This document shows positions 1-6,123 of a DNA stretch of 6,358 nt, piece by piece. Each line of letters begins with the position of its first letter. The stretch's first letter is position 1. The notes under the pieces were generated by a model. That model saw only the letters and a program-made list of their open reading frames with translations, did not search any database and was not told where the DNA came from. The position numbers were made by a program, and so were the translations under genes. The DNA is from Clostridia bacterium (lineage in GTDB: Bacteria; Bacillota; Clostridia; Oscillospirales; CAG-272), in assembly GCA_900770605.1 (NCBI GenBank), contig CAAGKS010000056.1, forward strand, positions 1-6,358, given 5' to 3'.

Positions 1-209
1 GACTTATGACACAGAATGAGGTCGAGGAGCTTTACCGCGCAATAGGCAAGGCGTTTGAAAAATGCGCTCCGTGGCAGACCTACGTGCTGACCTCGGCAGA
101 AAATTTTGAAAGGCTTTACGGCAGACGCGCCGATAAGATACGTAAGCTTTATAACGGAATGATACCGTGCAGACTTTATCAGTATTTCAAGTTTTTCGAT
201 AAAAAATAA
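1..209 (+). CDS. THUMP-domain class I SAM-dependent RNA methyltransferase, C-terminal end (partial)
   Basis: This is the last 69 codons of a gene that begins upstream of the window. The frame is open from base 1: bases 1-2 complete a codon, most likely Arg, giving a local reading of (R)LMTQNEVEELY that fits the GERL segment after the catalytic NPPYG motif of this family. The later residues YVLTSAENFERLYGRRADK and KLYNGMIPCRLYQYF match the C-terminal end of YpsC/RlmL-like proteins, once annotated as N6-adenine-specific DNA methylases and now regarded as 23S rRNA guanine-N2 methyltransferases. The THUMP domain and SAM-binding motifs would lie upstream and are not visible. The stop is TAA at 207-209. 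The next gene starts 27 bases later with no terminator between, so they may be co-transcribed. The family call is fairly secure from the C-terminal signature. The exact rRNA target cannot be judged from this fragment. Confidence 0.8.
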   Translation, partial: LMTQNEVEELYRAIGKAFEKCAPWQTYVLTSAENFERLYGRRADKIRKLYNGMIPCRLYQYFKFFDKK

Positions 210-223
210 TTGATTTGAAAATT

Positions 224-229
224 AAGGAG
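224..229 (+). promoter_or_regulatory. Ribosome binding site of the aldolase gene (decides its start)
   Basis: AAGGAG lies upstream of two consecutive ATG codons at 234 and 237. The spacing is 4 bases to the first and 7 to the second. Spacing of 7 matches the sites of the branching enzyme and mrp genes in this window, so the ATG at 237 is preferred. The two options differ by one methionine only. Confidence 0.7.
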
Positions 230-236
230 ATTTATG

Positions 237-911
237 ATGACTCGTGAGCAAATAATCTCGGAAGTTGAAAGAGCAGGGATGATAGTTATCCTTCGCGGAT
301 TGCAGACACAGCAGCTCGTGAAGACAGTTGATGCGATGGCAAAGGGCGGAGTTGAACTCGTTGAGGTCACCTTTGATCAGAGTGGCAGGATAAGCGACGA
401 GCAGACCGCTGAGAATATCAAGGTGCTCCGCAAGACCTTTGAGGGCAGAGTGCTGGTCGGAGCGGGAACTGTAATGAGTGAAGCACAGGTCGAGCTTGCA
501 TACGCGGCAGGAGCTGAATTTATTATATCGCCCGATTCATACGAGTCCGTCATTAAACGTACGGTTGAGCTTGGTATGGTATCTATCCCGGGAGTCTTCA
601 CGGCAACCGAGGCGGCAAACGCGCATCGCTGGGGAGCAGATTTTCTCAAGCTCTTCCCGATGTCAGAGATGAAGTCAAGCTACCTCAAGGCGCTCTCAGC
701 GCCCCTATCGCACGTACGCTTTCTTGCAGTTGGCGGCGTCACGGTAGATAATCTTAAAGAATTCTTTGATGCGGGCGCGGTTGGAATAGGAATATCGTCG
801 GCGATAGTTGATAAGAAGCTCATTGCCGCAGAGGATTACGACGGCATAACCGAGCTTGCGCGCAAATACACTCAGGCAATCGAAGCCTGTAAAAAAGATC
901 GTGAGAGGTAA
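237..911 (+). CDS. KDPG/KHG-type class I aldolase (2-dehydro-3-deoxy-6-phosphogluconate / 4-hydroxy-2-oxoglutarate aldolase family)
   Basis: The protein is a 224-residue TIM-barrel aldolase of the Eda family (E. coli Eda has 213). Members reversibly cleave 2-keto-4-hydroxy acids to pyruvate or glyoxylate plus an aldehyde through a Schiff base, in the cytosol. Numbering from the ATG at 237, visible signatures are VILRG (17-21), GGVELVEVTF with the catalytic Glu at 43, GAGT (75-78), IISPD (96-100), IPG (117-119), DFLKLFP with the Schiff-base Lys at 138, and VGG (165-167). The oddity is the segment after the Glu. E. coli Eda has EVTLRT with substrate-contacting Arg49, whereas here it is EVTFDQ, placing Asp47 at that position. 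I recall this FDQ/FNQ form from other clostridial homologues, so it is probably a subfamily trait, but it leaves the substrate open and I give no gene symbol. The 3' end overlaps the ribosome binding site of the next gene, suggesting translational coupling with the dehydrogenase. Family call is firm; substrate is uncertain. Confidence 0.88.
   Translation: MTREQIISEVERAGMIVILRGLQTQQLVKTVDAMAKGGVELVEVTFDQSGRISDEQTAENIKVLRKTFEGRVLVGAGTVMSEAQVELAYAAGAEFIISPDSYESVIKRTVELGMVSIPGVFTATEAANAHRWGADFLKLFPMSEMKSSYLKALSAPLSHVRFLAVGGVTVDNLKEFFDAGAVGIGISSAIVDKKLIAAEDYDGITELARKYTQAIEACKKDRER
903..908 (+). promoter_or_regulatory. Ribosome binding site of the dehydrogenase gene, inside the aldolase 3' end
   Basis: GAGAGG occupies the last codons of the aldolase gene, just before its TAA stop (909-911), and is 8 bases from the ATG at 917. 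A ribosome finishing the aldolase therefore sits on this site, which points to coupled translation of the two proteins. Confidence 0.65.
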
Positions 912-916
912 TAAAA

Positions 917-2017
917 ATGGCAACCAGATCTAAAATCGTTGAATCGTCATTCAGATTAGGCGTTGGCAGATACATTCAGGAAAACGGCGCGGCGGCAAGA
1001 CTTGCAGACGAGGTAAAGCTGCTGCATTGTAATAAGCCCTTTATCATACACGGCAAGACTGCTATGGAGCTCGCATCCGATAAGATACGCTCAAGCCTTT
1101 CGGCGTGCGATATGGACGCGTGCTATTATGAATACACGGATTTTTGTAACCCCGCGATATGCGAGAGGATAGTGGCAAGCGAGGAGTTTCAGACATGTGA
1201 CTGTGTGGTAGGAGTCGGCGGCGGAAACGTATGTGACGCCTCAAAGCTCGTGGCGGCTATGGCAGACCGCCCCATTATAACAGTACCCACGTCCAGCGCT
1301 ACCTGCGCCGCATATACGCCTCTTAGCGTAATGTATAACGATCAGTGCCAGACCATAGGCTCTCGCCATCATATCCGCGAGGTCAACGCGGTGCTCGTTG
1401 ACATGGAGATACTTTGCCGCCAGCCCGTAAGGCTTTTGGTGTCGGGTATATACGATTCACTCGCAAAGCTCATCGAAACCAAGCAGAGACTGCTCTGCCT
1501 TGAAAAAGAGGATATCGATATAGGCTTGCGATCCTCATACGTTTTGAGCAGCTTTATATACAAGGAGCTTCTCGATAATCTTGCCGAGGCTGTTTTCGAT
1601 ACCGCAAACGGCAGAAACACCAAGGTGGTATATGACGTAGTTTACGTGCTCATAGCAGTAACGGGAGTTATCAGCGCATTTGCGCGAGGCTCAAATCAGT
1701 GCGCGATAGCGCATAAGGTATATGAGACCGCTCGCTTCGTTTATCCCAACGAGGCGCACGACAAGCTCCACGGCGAGCTTGTAGGCATAGGCCTTATCTC
1801 TCAGCTCATATATAACGGCGAGCCCGAGGCGGCAGAGGAATTCAAAAAGCAGATGAAGGCGCTTGGTATGCCCGTAACACTTGGCGAGGCAGGTATCCCC
1901 ACCGAGCCCGAAAAGCTTGAGGCGTTTATGACGAGGATAGAGAACTCATCGGCTATGGACGGAACTACCGAGCAGGAGAAGCAGATGTTCCGCAAGGCGT
2001 TTGCGGCTATCTGCTGA
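917..2017 (+). CDS. Iron-containing alcohol dehydrogenase, GldA/HcxA (YbdH)-like
   Basis: This 366-residue protein belongs to the metal-dependent type III alcohol dehydrogenases, close in length to glycerol dehydrogenase GldA and E. coli HcxA. The N-terminal nucleotide-binding half shows VVGVGGGNVCDASK (97-110), the usual GGGxxxDxAK pyrophosphate-binding motif. Next comes VPTSSATCAAYTPLSVMYND (123-142), very like the VPTIAATCAAWTPLSVWYND I recall in HcxA, and distinct from the typical glycerol dehydrogenase sequence. The three metal ligands are all present: Asp180 (GIYDSLAK), His266 (CAIAHKVYE) and His285 (HDKLHGELVGIG). HcxA reduces 2-oxoacids to hydroxycarboxylates with NAD(P)H, so 2-oxoacid reduction is a better guess than glycerol oxidation, but this is inference. 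The gene follows the aldolase by 5 bases and closes the unit, with tandem in-frame stops TGA TAA and then a hairpin terminator. The usual GIGD is GIYD here, and the usual second His of AHAVHNG is missing (AHKVYE). Fold and metal site are secure; substrate and cofactor preference are not. Confidence 0.85.
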   Translation: MATRSKIVESSFRLGVGRYIQENGAAARLADEVKLLHCNKPFIIHGKTAMELASDKIRSSLSACDMDACYYEYTDFCNPAICERIVASEEFQTCDCVVGVGGGNVCDASKLVAAMADRPIITVPTSSATCAAYTPLSVMYNDQCQTIGSRHHIREVNAVLVDMEILCRQPVRLLVSGIYDSLAKLIETKQRLLCLEKEDIDIGLRSSYVLSSFIYKELLDNLAEAVFDTANGRNTKVVYDVVYVLIAVTGVISAFARGSNQCAIAHKVYETARFVYPNEAHDKLHGELVGIGLISQLIYNGEPEAAEEFKKQMKALGMPVTLGEAGIPTEPEKLEAFMTRIENSSAMDGTTEQEKQMFRKAFAAIC

Positions 2018-2030
2018 TAAAAGAAAAAAT

Positions 2031-2072
2031 AAAAGATCCCGATCATTCGAATGCGATAGGTCGGGATTTTTT
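2031..2072 (+). terminator. Intrinsic terminator after the aldolase/dehydrogenase unit
   Basis: ATCCCGA (2036-2042) pairs perfectly with TCGGGAT (2061-2067). The stem can extend inward by U-G and C-G pairs, and outward by a G-U pair and the A-run 2031-2034 against the T-run. The loop is about 14 bases and contains the short palindrome ATTCGAAT. The right arm runs into six T residues (2067-2072). It lies 13 bases after the dehydrogenase stop and upstream of the branching enzyme promoter, so it separates two transcription units. Confidence 0.85.
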
Positions 2073-2098
2073 GACTTTAAAAAATCAAATTTTTACAC

Positions 2099-2127
2099 TT
2101 GCAAACGGGTGTGATATGTGGTATAAT
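2099..2127 (+). promoter_or_regulatory. Sigma-A-type promoter with extended -10 for the branching enzyme gene
   Basis: The -35 element is TTGCAA (2099-2104, 4 of 6 consensus) and the -10 is a perfect TATAAT (2122-2127) with 17 bases between. TGG directly before the -10 gives the extended form TGnTATAAT (2119-2127), which compensates for the weak -35. Transcription would start near 2134, leaving a leader of about 32 bases. A second, weaker candidate overlaps the terminator tail: TTGACT (2071-2076), 17 bases, TACACT (2094-2099). Confidence 0.8.
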
Positions 2128-2165
2128 GAAATCAGTAAAGATCCTTGATTTTGGGAGGATGATAT

Positions 2166-4151
2166 ATGAGCTTGAAGATATTGAAATACGATAAGTTCCT
2201 TATGCCGTTTGAGGCAGACCTTGAGCTGCGTATGCAGAGATACGAGGAAAAGAGGAAGCAGCTCGTTGGTGAGAGCGGAAGTCTGTCTGATTTTGCTAAC
2301 GGACACGAATATTTTGGATTTCATAAGACAGAGAACGGCTGGTATTATCGCGAGTGGGCGCCTGCCGCTGACGACGTCTATCTCACGGGAGATATGAACG
2401 GCTGGAATTGGATAAGCCATAGGCTTACTCCTATTGGGAACGGCGTTTTCGAGCTGTTTCTCGAGGGTAAGGACGCCTTGTGGAACGGCTGTCACGTAAA
2501 GACGATAGTCCGCCACAACGGACAGCTCCTCGAGCGTATTCCGCTTTATATCAGACGCGTTGAGCAGGATCCCCATACGTATATCTGGAGCGGAGTAATA
2601 GTGGACGAGCCTGAATACGAGTGGAAGAACCGTTCCTTCAAGCCTGCAAAAACTCCCTATATCTACGAGTGTCATATCGGTATGGCGCAGGAAAAAGAGG
2701 GAATAGGCACGTACGCGGAGTTTGCGGAGAACGTGTTGCCCAGAATAGCCAAGCTCGGATATAATACTATTCAGATAATGGCGATAATGGAGCACCCTTA
2801 TTACGGATCGTTTGGATATCAGGTGTCCTCGTTTTTTGCGGCGTGCTCGAGATACGGAACGCCGAGCGACTTGAAGGCGCTTATAGATAAGGCTCATTCG
2901 TACGGTATCGCCGTGCTTCTTGACGTAGTTCATTCGCATGCGGTAAGCAATACGCTTGAAGGACTTAATGAGTTTGACGGAACGGTATATCAGTTCTTCC
3001 ATGAGGGAGCGAGAGGCGATCATCCCGCTTGGGGAACTAAGCTGTTCAACTACGATAATAACGGCGTTATACATTTCCTGCTCTCAAATCTTAAATTCTG
3101 GTTGGACGAATATCACTTCGACGGCTTCCGCTTTGACGGAGTTACCTCAATGATATATCACGATCACGGACTCGGCGTGGCGTTTACGGATTACAGCAAG
3201 TATTTCTCTATGAACACCGATACCGAGGCGATAACCTATCTTCAGCTTGCCAATGAGCTTATCAGAGAGGTGTATCCCAACGCTATCACGATAGCTGAGG
3301 ATATGTCCGCAATGCCCGGAATGTGCTTGCCTATCGCTGACGGCGGAATAGGATTTGATTACCGTCTCGCTATGGGCTCGCCTGACCTGTGGATCAAAAT
3401 GATCAAGGAGCAGCGAGATGAGGACTGGGATATGTGGCGTATCTGGGGTGAGCTTACGAGCAGACGTCCCAAGGAAAAATATATAGGCTACTGCGAGTCA
3501 CACGATCAGGCTCTTGTGGGAGACAAGACTATTATGTTCCGCCTTTGCGACAGTAAGATGTATACTGATATGGCAAAGTGGAGTAACGATTACGTAGTTG
3601 AGCGCGGAATGGCGTTGCACAAGATGATAAGATTTGTAACTCTCACTCTTGCGGGCGAGGGATATCTTAACTTTATGGGTAACGAGTTCGGTCACCCCGA
3701 GTGGATAGACTTCCCGAGAGAGGGTAACGGCTGGAGTCATTTCTATTGCCGCAGGCAGTGGAGCCTTGCAGATAGGGAAGACCTCAAATACGGTTATCTG
3801 CGCGAGTTCGACGAGGCTATGATATCGCTCGCAAGAAAATCGCGCGTGTTCTCCAAGCCACCTGTAAATCCCTATATGGATCAGCAGAAGCAGGTGATGG
3901 TATATGAGCGTAGCGGACTTGTGTTTGCATTCAACTTCAATCCCACCACTCCCTTTGAGGGCTATTGGATGCCTGTTTCGGAGGAGGGCGAGTACGAGGT
4001 TATGCTCAGTACAGACGAGGGACGCTTTGGCGGATTTGACAGGATATCCACAACGTACGTTTATACCGCAACCAAGGAGATCGGCGGTCAGATCGGATTT
4101 AAGATATATCTGCCTGCGCGTACGGCAGTATGCTTAAAGAAGAAGAAATAA
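2166..4151 (+). CDS. glgB: 1,4-alpha-glucan branching enzyme, eukaryote-like GH13 subfamily 8 type
   Basis: This 661-residue enzyme would cut alpha-1,4 glucan chains and re-attach them as alpha-1,6 branches during cytosolic glycogen synthesis. An N-terminal CBM48 domain spans about 45-145 (WYYREWAPAADDVYLTGDMN, from 59). The GH13 barrel covers about 165-540, and a C-terminal beta domain about 560-657. GH13 conserved regions are visible: LLDVVHSH (251-258), GFRFDG with nucleophile Asp324, TIAED with acid/base Glu378, and ESHDQALVGD (444-453) with transition-state stabiliser Asp447. Stretches such as IMAIMEHPYYGSFGYQ (204-219), SRYGTP (228-233) and LNFMGNEFGHPEWIDFPR (501-518) nearly match human GBE1 and yeast Glc3 as I remember them. 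This places it in the eukaryotic-type subfamily (GH13_8), not the common bacterial GlgB (GH13_9). GGAGG (2154-2158) lies 7 bases before the ATG. It stands alone: no glgC, glgA or glgP is adjacent. The gene symbol is functional; activity itself is inferred. Confidence 0.92.
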   Translation: MSLKILKYDKFLMPFEADLELRMQRYEEKRKQLVGESGSLSDFANGHEYFGFHKTENGWYYREWAPAADDVYLTGDMNGWNWISHRLTPIGNGVFELFLEGKDALWNGCHVKTIVRHNGQLLERIPLYIRRVEQDPHTYIWSGVIVDEPEYEWKNRSFKPAKTPYIYECHIGMAQEKEGIGTYAEFAENVLPRIAKLGYNTIQIMAIMEHPYYGSFGYQVSSFFAACSRYGTPSDLKALIDKAHSYGIAVLLDVVHSHAVSNTLEGLNEFDGTVYQFFHEGARGDHPAWGTKLFNYDNNGVIHFLLSNLKFWLDEYHFDGFRFDGVTSMIYHDHGLGVAFTDYSKYFSMNTDTEAITYLQLANELIREVYPNAITIAEDMSAMPGMCLPIADGGIGFDYRLAMGSPDLWIKMIKEQRDEDWDMWRIWGELTSRRPKEKYIGYCESHDQALVGDKTIMFRLCDSKMYTDMAKWSNDYVVERGMALHKMIRFVTLTLAGEGYLNFMGNEFGHPEWIDFPREGNGWSHFYCRRQWSLADREDLKYGYLREFDEAMISLARKSRVFSKPPVNPYMDQQKQVMVYERSGLVFAFNFNPTTPFEGYWMPVSEEGEYEVMLSTDEGRFGGFDRISTTYVYTATKEIGGQIGFKIYLPARTAVCLKKKK

Positions 4152-4157
4152 GATAAT

Positions 4158-4197
4158 AAAAACGGGCGAAAGCAAATAGCTTTCGCCCGTTATATTT
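4158..4197. terminator. Bidirectional intrinsic terminator between the convergent branching enzyme and phosphoglycerate mutase genes
   Basis: A perfect 13-bp stem, AACGGGCGAAAGC (4161-4173) with GCTTTCGCCCGTT (4179-4191), closes a 5-base AAATA loop. On the + strand the stem is followed by a T-rich tail (TT at 4190-4191, then ATATTTTT). On the - strand it ends in a run of five U (complement of 4158-4162) and an AU-rich tail. It lies 9 bases after the branching enzyme stop and 13 bases beyond the mutase stop, so it can end both transcripts. Confidence 0.92.
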
Positions 4198-4204
4198 TTA
4201 TATA

Positions 4205-5863
4205 TCAGAATTCGATAATGCTTTCGTCCCACATATCAGGTGCTTCGTAGCCGAGAAGATTTACCATAGTAGCGGCAACGTTGGACAGACCGAACTGACC
4301 GTTATCAGCCTTTACAGTGTACTTATCGGGGCATACGTTGTTATAGATGATGCAGGGAACGGGATTGAGCGTGTGGCTGGTCTTTGCCTTGAACTTGCCG
4401 TTCTTATCAGCCTTGGGCTGACCGCTCTTCTTATCCATCTCATACATTTCGTCAGCGTTTCCGTGGTCCGCTGTGATGAGCGCAACACCTCCAACCTTGT
4501 CAAGCGCTGCAAGTATTCTTGCAAGTTGAAGATCAAGCGCTTCCATAGAGCATCTGGTTGCGAGCAGAGAGCCTGTGTGGCCAACCATATCTCCGTTGGG
4601 GAAGTTTACGCGCAGATACTTGTAGCTGCCGCTTTCGATGCACTCGATGAGCTTATCTGTGATCTCAGCGCACTTCATCCAAGGACGCTGCTCAAAGGGA
4701 ACTACGTCAGAGGGGATCTCGATATAGGTCTCAAGCTCCTCAGAGAACTTGCCGGAGCGGTTTCCGTTCCAGAAGTAAGTAACGTGTCCGTACTTCTGAG
4801 TTTCGGAGATCGCAAGCTGATTTACACCTGTAAGAGTGAGATACTCGCTCATGGTGTTCGTGATCTCGGGGGGAGAAACGAGGTACTTGTTGGGGATGTG
4901 AAGGTCGCCGTCGTATTCAAGCATTCCTGCGTAAACAACTGCGGGAACGCGAACTCTGTCAAACTTGTCAAATTCACCTGCGGGAGTGTCGAATGCCTTG
5001 GAGATCTCGATGGAGCGGTCACCTCTGAAATTGTAGAAGATAACGCTGTCGCCGTCGTTGATAGTACCAACGGGAGCGCCGTTTTCAGCAATTACGAAGG
5101 GGGGGAGGTCCTGGTCGATAACCTTGTATTCCTCGCGGTAGGTGTTTATAGCCTCCTCGGCAGAAGCAAACTGTCTGCCTTCGCCGAGAACGTGAGTCTG
5201 CCAGCCGCGTTCAACCATAGACCAGTCAGCCTCGTATCTGTCCATAGTGATCTTCATTCTTCCGCCGCCGGATGCGATCTTTACGTTAAAGTCAGCATCG
5301 CAAAGTCCTGCAATAAATTCCTCAAAGGGAAGAACGTAATCAAGCGCGCTGGTCTCGCCAACGTCGCGTCCGTCGATAAGAGTATGTATTCTTACGGTCT
5401 TGACGCCCTCAGCCTTAGCGCGTACGATCATTGCCTTGAGGTGATCTATATGAGAGTGAACGTTTCCGTCAGAGAAAAGACCGATAAAGTGGAGAGTACC
5501 GCCGGAGAGCTTAACGTTCTCAACGATGCTCGTCCAGGTCTCAGATGCGAACATTTTGCCGCTCTCGATGGACTGAGAAACGAGCTTTGCGCCCTGCGCA
5601 AATACCTGACCTGCGCCGAGAGCATTGTGTCCTACCTCGGAGTTACCCATATCGTCGTCAGAGGGAAGACCTACTGCGGTTCCGTGAGCCTTGAGGGAAA
5701 CCATAGGATAATTCTGCATAAGCATATCGAGCGTGGGGGTGTATGCAGTTGCCACTGCATTGGATACGGTGTTGGGAGCAAGACCTACTCCGTCCATAAC
5801 TATTGTAAGGACGGGGCCCTCAACTCCGCCGAAGCCCGAAAGCTTTTTCAAAGATTGTGCCAT
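4205..5863 (-). CDS. gpmI: 2,3-bisphosphoglycerate-independent phosphoglycerate mutase (long, plant/trypanosomatid-like form)
   Basis: This 552-residue cytosolic enzyme interconverts 3- and 2-phosphoglycerate in glycolysis through a phosphoserine intermediate, using two Mn2+ ions. The alkaline-phosphatase-type domain is split around the phosphotransferase insertion. Visible residues are metal ligand Asp24 (IVMDGVG), the nucleophile Ser75 in DDDMGNSEVGHNALGAG (69-85), substrate-binding HSH (136-138) and DGRD (164-167), FRGDR (279-283), Asp425 and His429 (NGDMVGHTG), Asp466-His467 (ADHGNAD) and His497 (TSHTLNPVP). All catalytic and metal residues appear intact. Typical bacterial GpmI has about 510 residues. 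This one has about 40 more, with GGGRMKITMDRY (199-210) and a Lys-rich segment (478-493) before the last His ligand, as I recall in plant enzymes. GGAGG (complement of 5870-5874) lies 6 bases before the ATG. The gene converges on the branching enzyme gene and diverges from mrp, with its own promoter. The assignment is secure; the subclass is from remembered family patterns. Confidence 0.95.
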   Translation of the reverse strand: MAQSLKKLSGFGGVEGPVLTIVMDGVGLAPNTVSNAVATAYTPTLDMLMQNYPMVSLKAHGTAVGLPSDDDMGNSEVGHNALGAGQVFAQGAKLVSQSIESGKMFASETWTSIVENVKLSGGTLHFIGLFSDGNVHSHIDHLKAMIVRAKAEGVKTVRIHTLIDGRDVGETSALDYVLPFEEFIAGLCDADFNVKIASGGGRMKITMDRYEADWSMVERGWQTHVLGEGRQFASAEEAINTYREEYKVIDQDLPPFVIAENGAPVGTINDGDSVIFYNFRGDRSIEISKAFDTPAGEFDKFDRVRVPAVVYAGMLEYDGDLHIPNKYLVSPPEITNTMSEYLTLTGVNQLAISETQKYGHVTYFWNGNRSGKFSEELETYIEIPSDVVPFEQRPWMKCAEITDKLIECIESGSYKYLRVNFPNGDMVGHTGSLLATRCSMEALDLQLARILAALDKVGGVALITADHGNADEMYEMDKKSGQPKADKNGKFKAKTSHTLNPVPCIIYNNVCPDKYTVKADNGQFGLSNVAATMVNLLGYEAPDMWDESIIEF

Positions 5864-5903
5864 ATAAAACCTCCAAAATGTTAGATTAATATCAATCTCT
5901 AAT

Positions 5904-5932
5904 ATTATATATCAAAAAAGCGTTTTTTTCAA
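5904..5932 (-). promoter_or_regulatory. Sigma-A-type promoter of gpmI
   Basis: Read on the minus strand, TTGAAA (complement of 5927-5932, 5 of 6 consensus) is separated by 17 bases from a perfect TATAAT (complement of 5904-5909). Transcription would start near 5897, giving a leader of about 34 bases. That leader holds a weak 5-bp inverted repeat (AGATT 5883-5887 and AATCT 5894-5898), too weak for me to call a regulatory element. Confidence 0.85.
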
Positions 5933-5968
5933 GAGGTTTTCTAAAATTATAATCGTCCAAAATTATTA

Positions 5969-6032
5969 TTTTGACAAAGTTTTTCCCAAAAAAACTACCT
6001 CGGCGGATAAGTTTTTGATATTGCTGTCAAAA
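5969..6032. repeat. 8-bp inverted repeat in the gpmI/mrp divergent intergenic region
   Basis: TTTTGACA (5969-5976) and its exact reverse complement TGTCAAAA (6025-6032) flank 48 bases. Inside, AGTTTTT (5978-5984) and AAAAACT (5990-5996) form a second short inverted repeat. Both TTGACA copies would make perfect -35 boxes, one per strand, but neither has a recognisable -10 about 17 bases downstream. The element lies between the two divergent promoters, so it could be a shared operator, or chance in AT-rich DNA. The 260-base gap 5864-6123 otherwise holds only the two promoters and ribosome binding sites. Confidence 0.35.
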
Positions 6033-6055
6033 TGCTAAAAAATTTGTGTAAACAC

Positions 6056-6084
6056 TTGAAATCTCTTATTTTTTGGTGTATAAT
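6056..6084 (+). promoter_or_regulatory. Sigma-A-type promoter of the Mrp-family gene
   Basis: TTGAAA (6056-6061) and TATAAT (6079-6084) are 17 bases apart, with the same hexamers and spacing as the divergent gpmI promoter. Transcription would begin near 6091, giving a leader of about 33 bases. A short GTGTAAACAC inverted repeat (6046-6055) abuts the -35 box, which could mark a regulator site but is too short to assign. Confidence 0.85.
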
Positions 6085-6123
6085 AGTAATGTTAATTTAT
6101 TAAGTTCCAAAAGGAGAAGAAAA

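Noticed and set aside
210..233. A promoter between the methyltransferase and the aldolase gene
   Set aside because: The gap is very short and AT-rich, and I found no hexamer pair with sensible spacing there. Co-transcription from upstream is simpler.
2085..3074. A 329-codon open frame on the - strand opposite the branching enzyme
   Set aside because: It is in the same codon register as the branching enzyme gene and is explained by the same avoidance of TTA, CTA and TCA. It also runs through the enzyme's promoter, and its product has no recognisable motif.
4373..5884. A 503-codon open frame on the + strand opposite gpmI
   Set aside because: Its codons are exactly in phase with the gpmI codons, so it is open only because gpmI avoids TTA, CTA and TCA codons, which would read as stops on the other strand. 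It has no ribosome binding site or recognisable domain, and gpmI is an unmistakable gene.
5943..5972. Possible PerR/Fur-like operator in the AT-rich stretch (ATTATAAT ... ATTATTAT)
   Set aside because: The half-sites are separated by 8 bases instead of 1, and the match is what AT-rich DNA gives by chance.
5971..5999. Perfect -35 box TTGACA at 5971-5976 as an additional promoter toward mrp
   Set aside because: At 16-18 bases downstream the sequence is around ACTACC, with no resemblance to TATAAT. The promoter at 6056-6084 is far better.
6002..6030. Perfect -35 box TTGACA on the minus strand (complement of 6025-6030) as an additional gpmI promoter
   Set aside because: The position 17 bases downstream reads TCCGCC, which cannot act as a -10 element.
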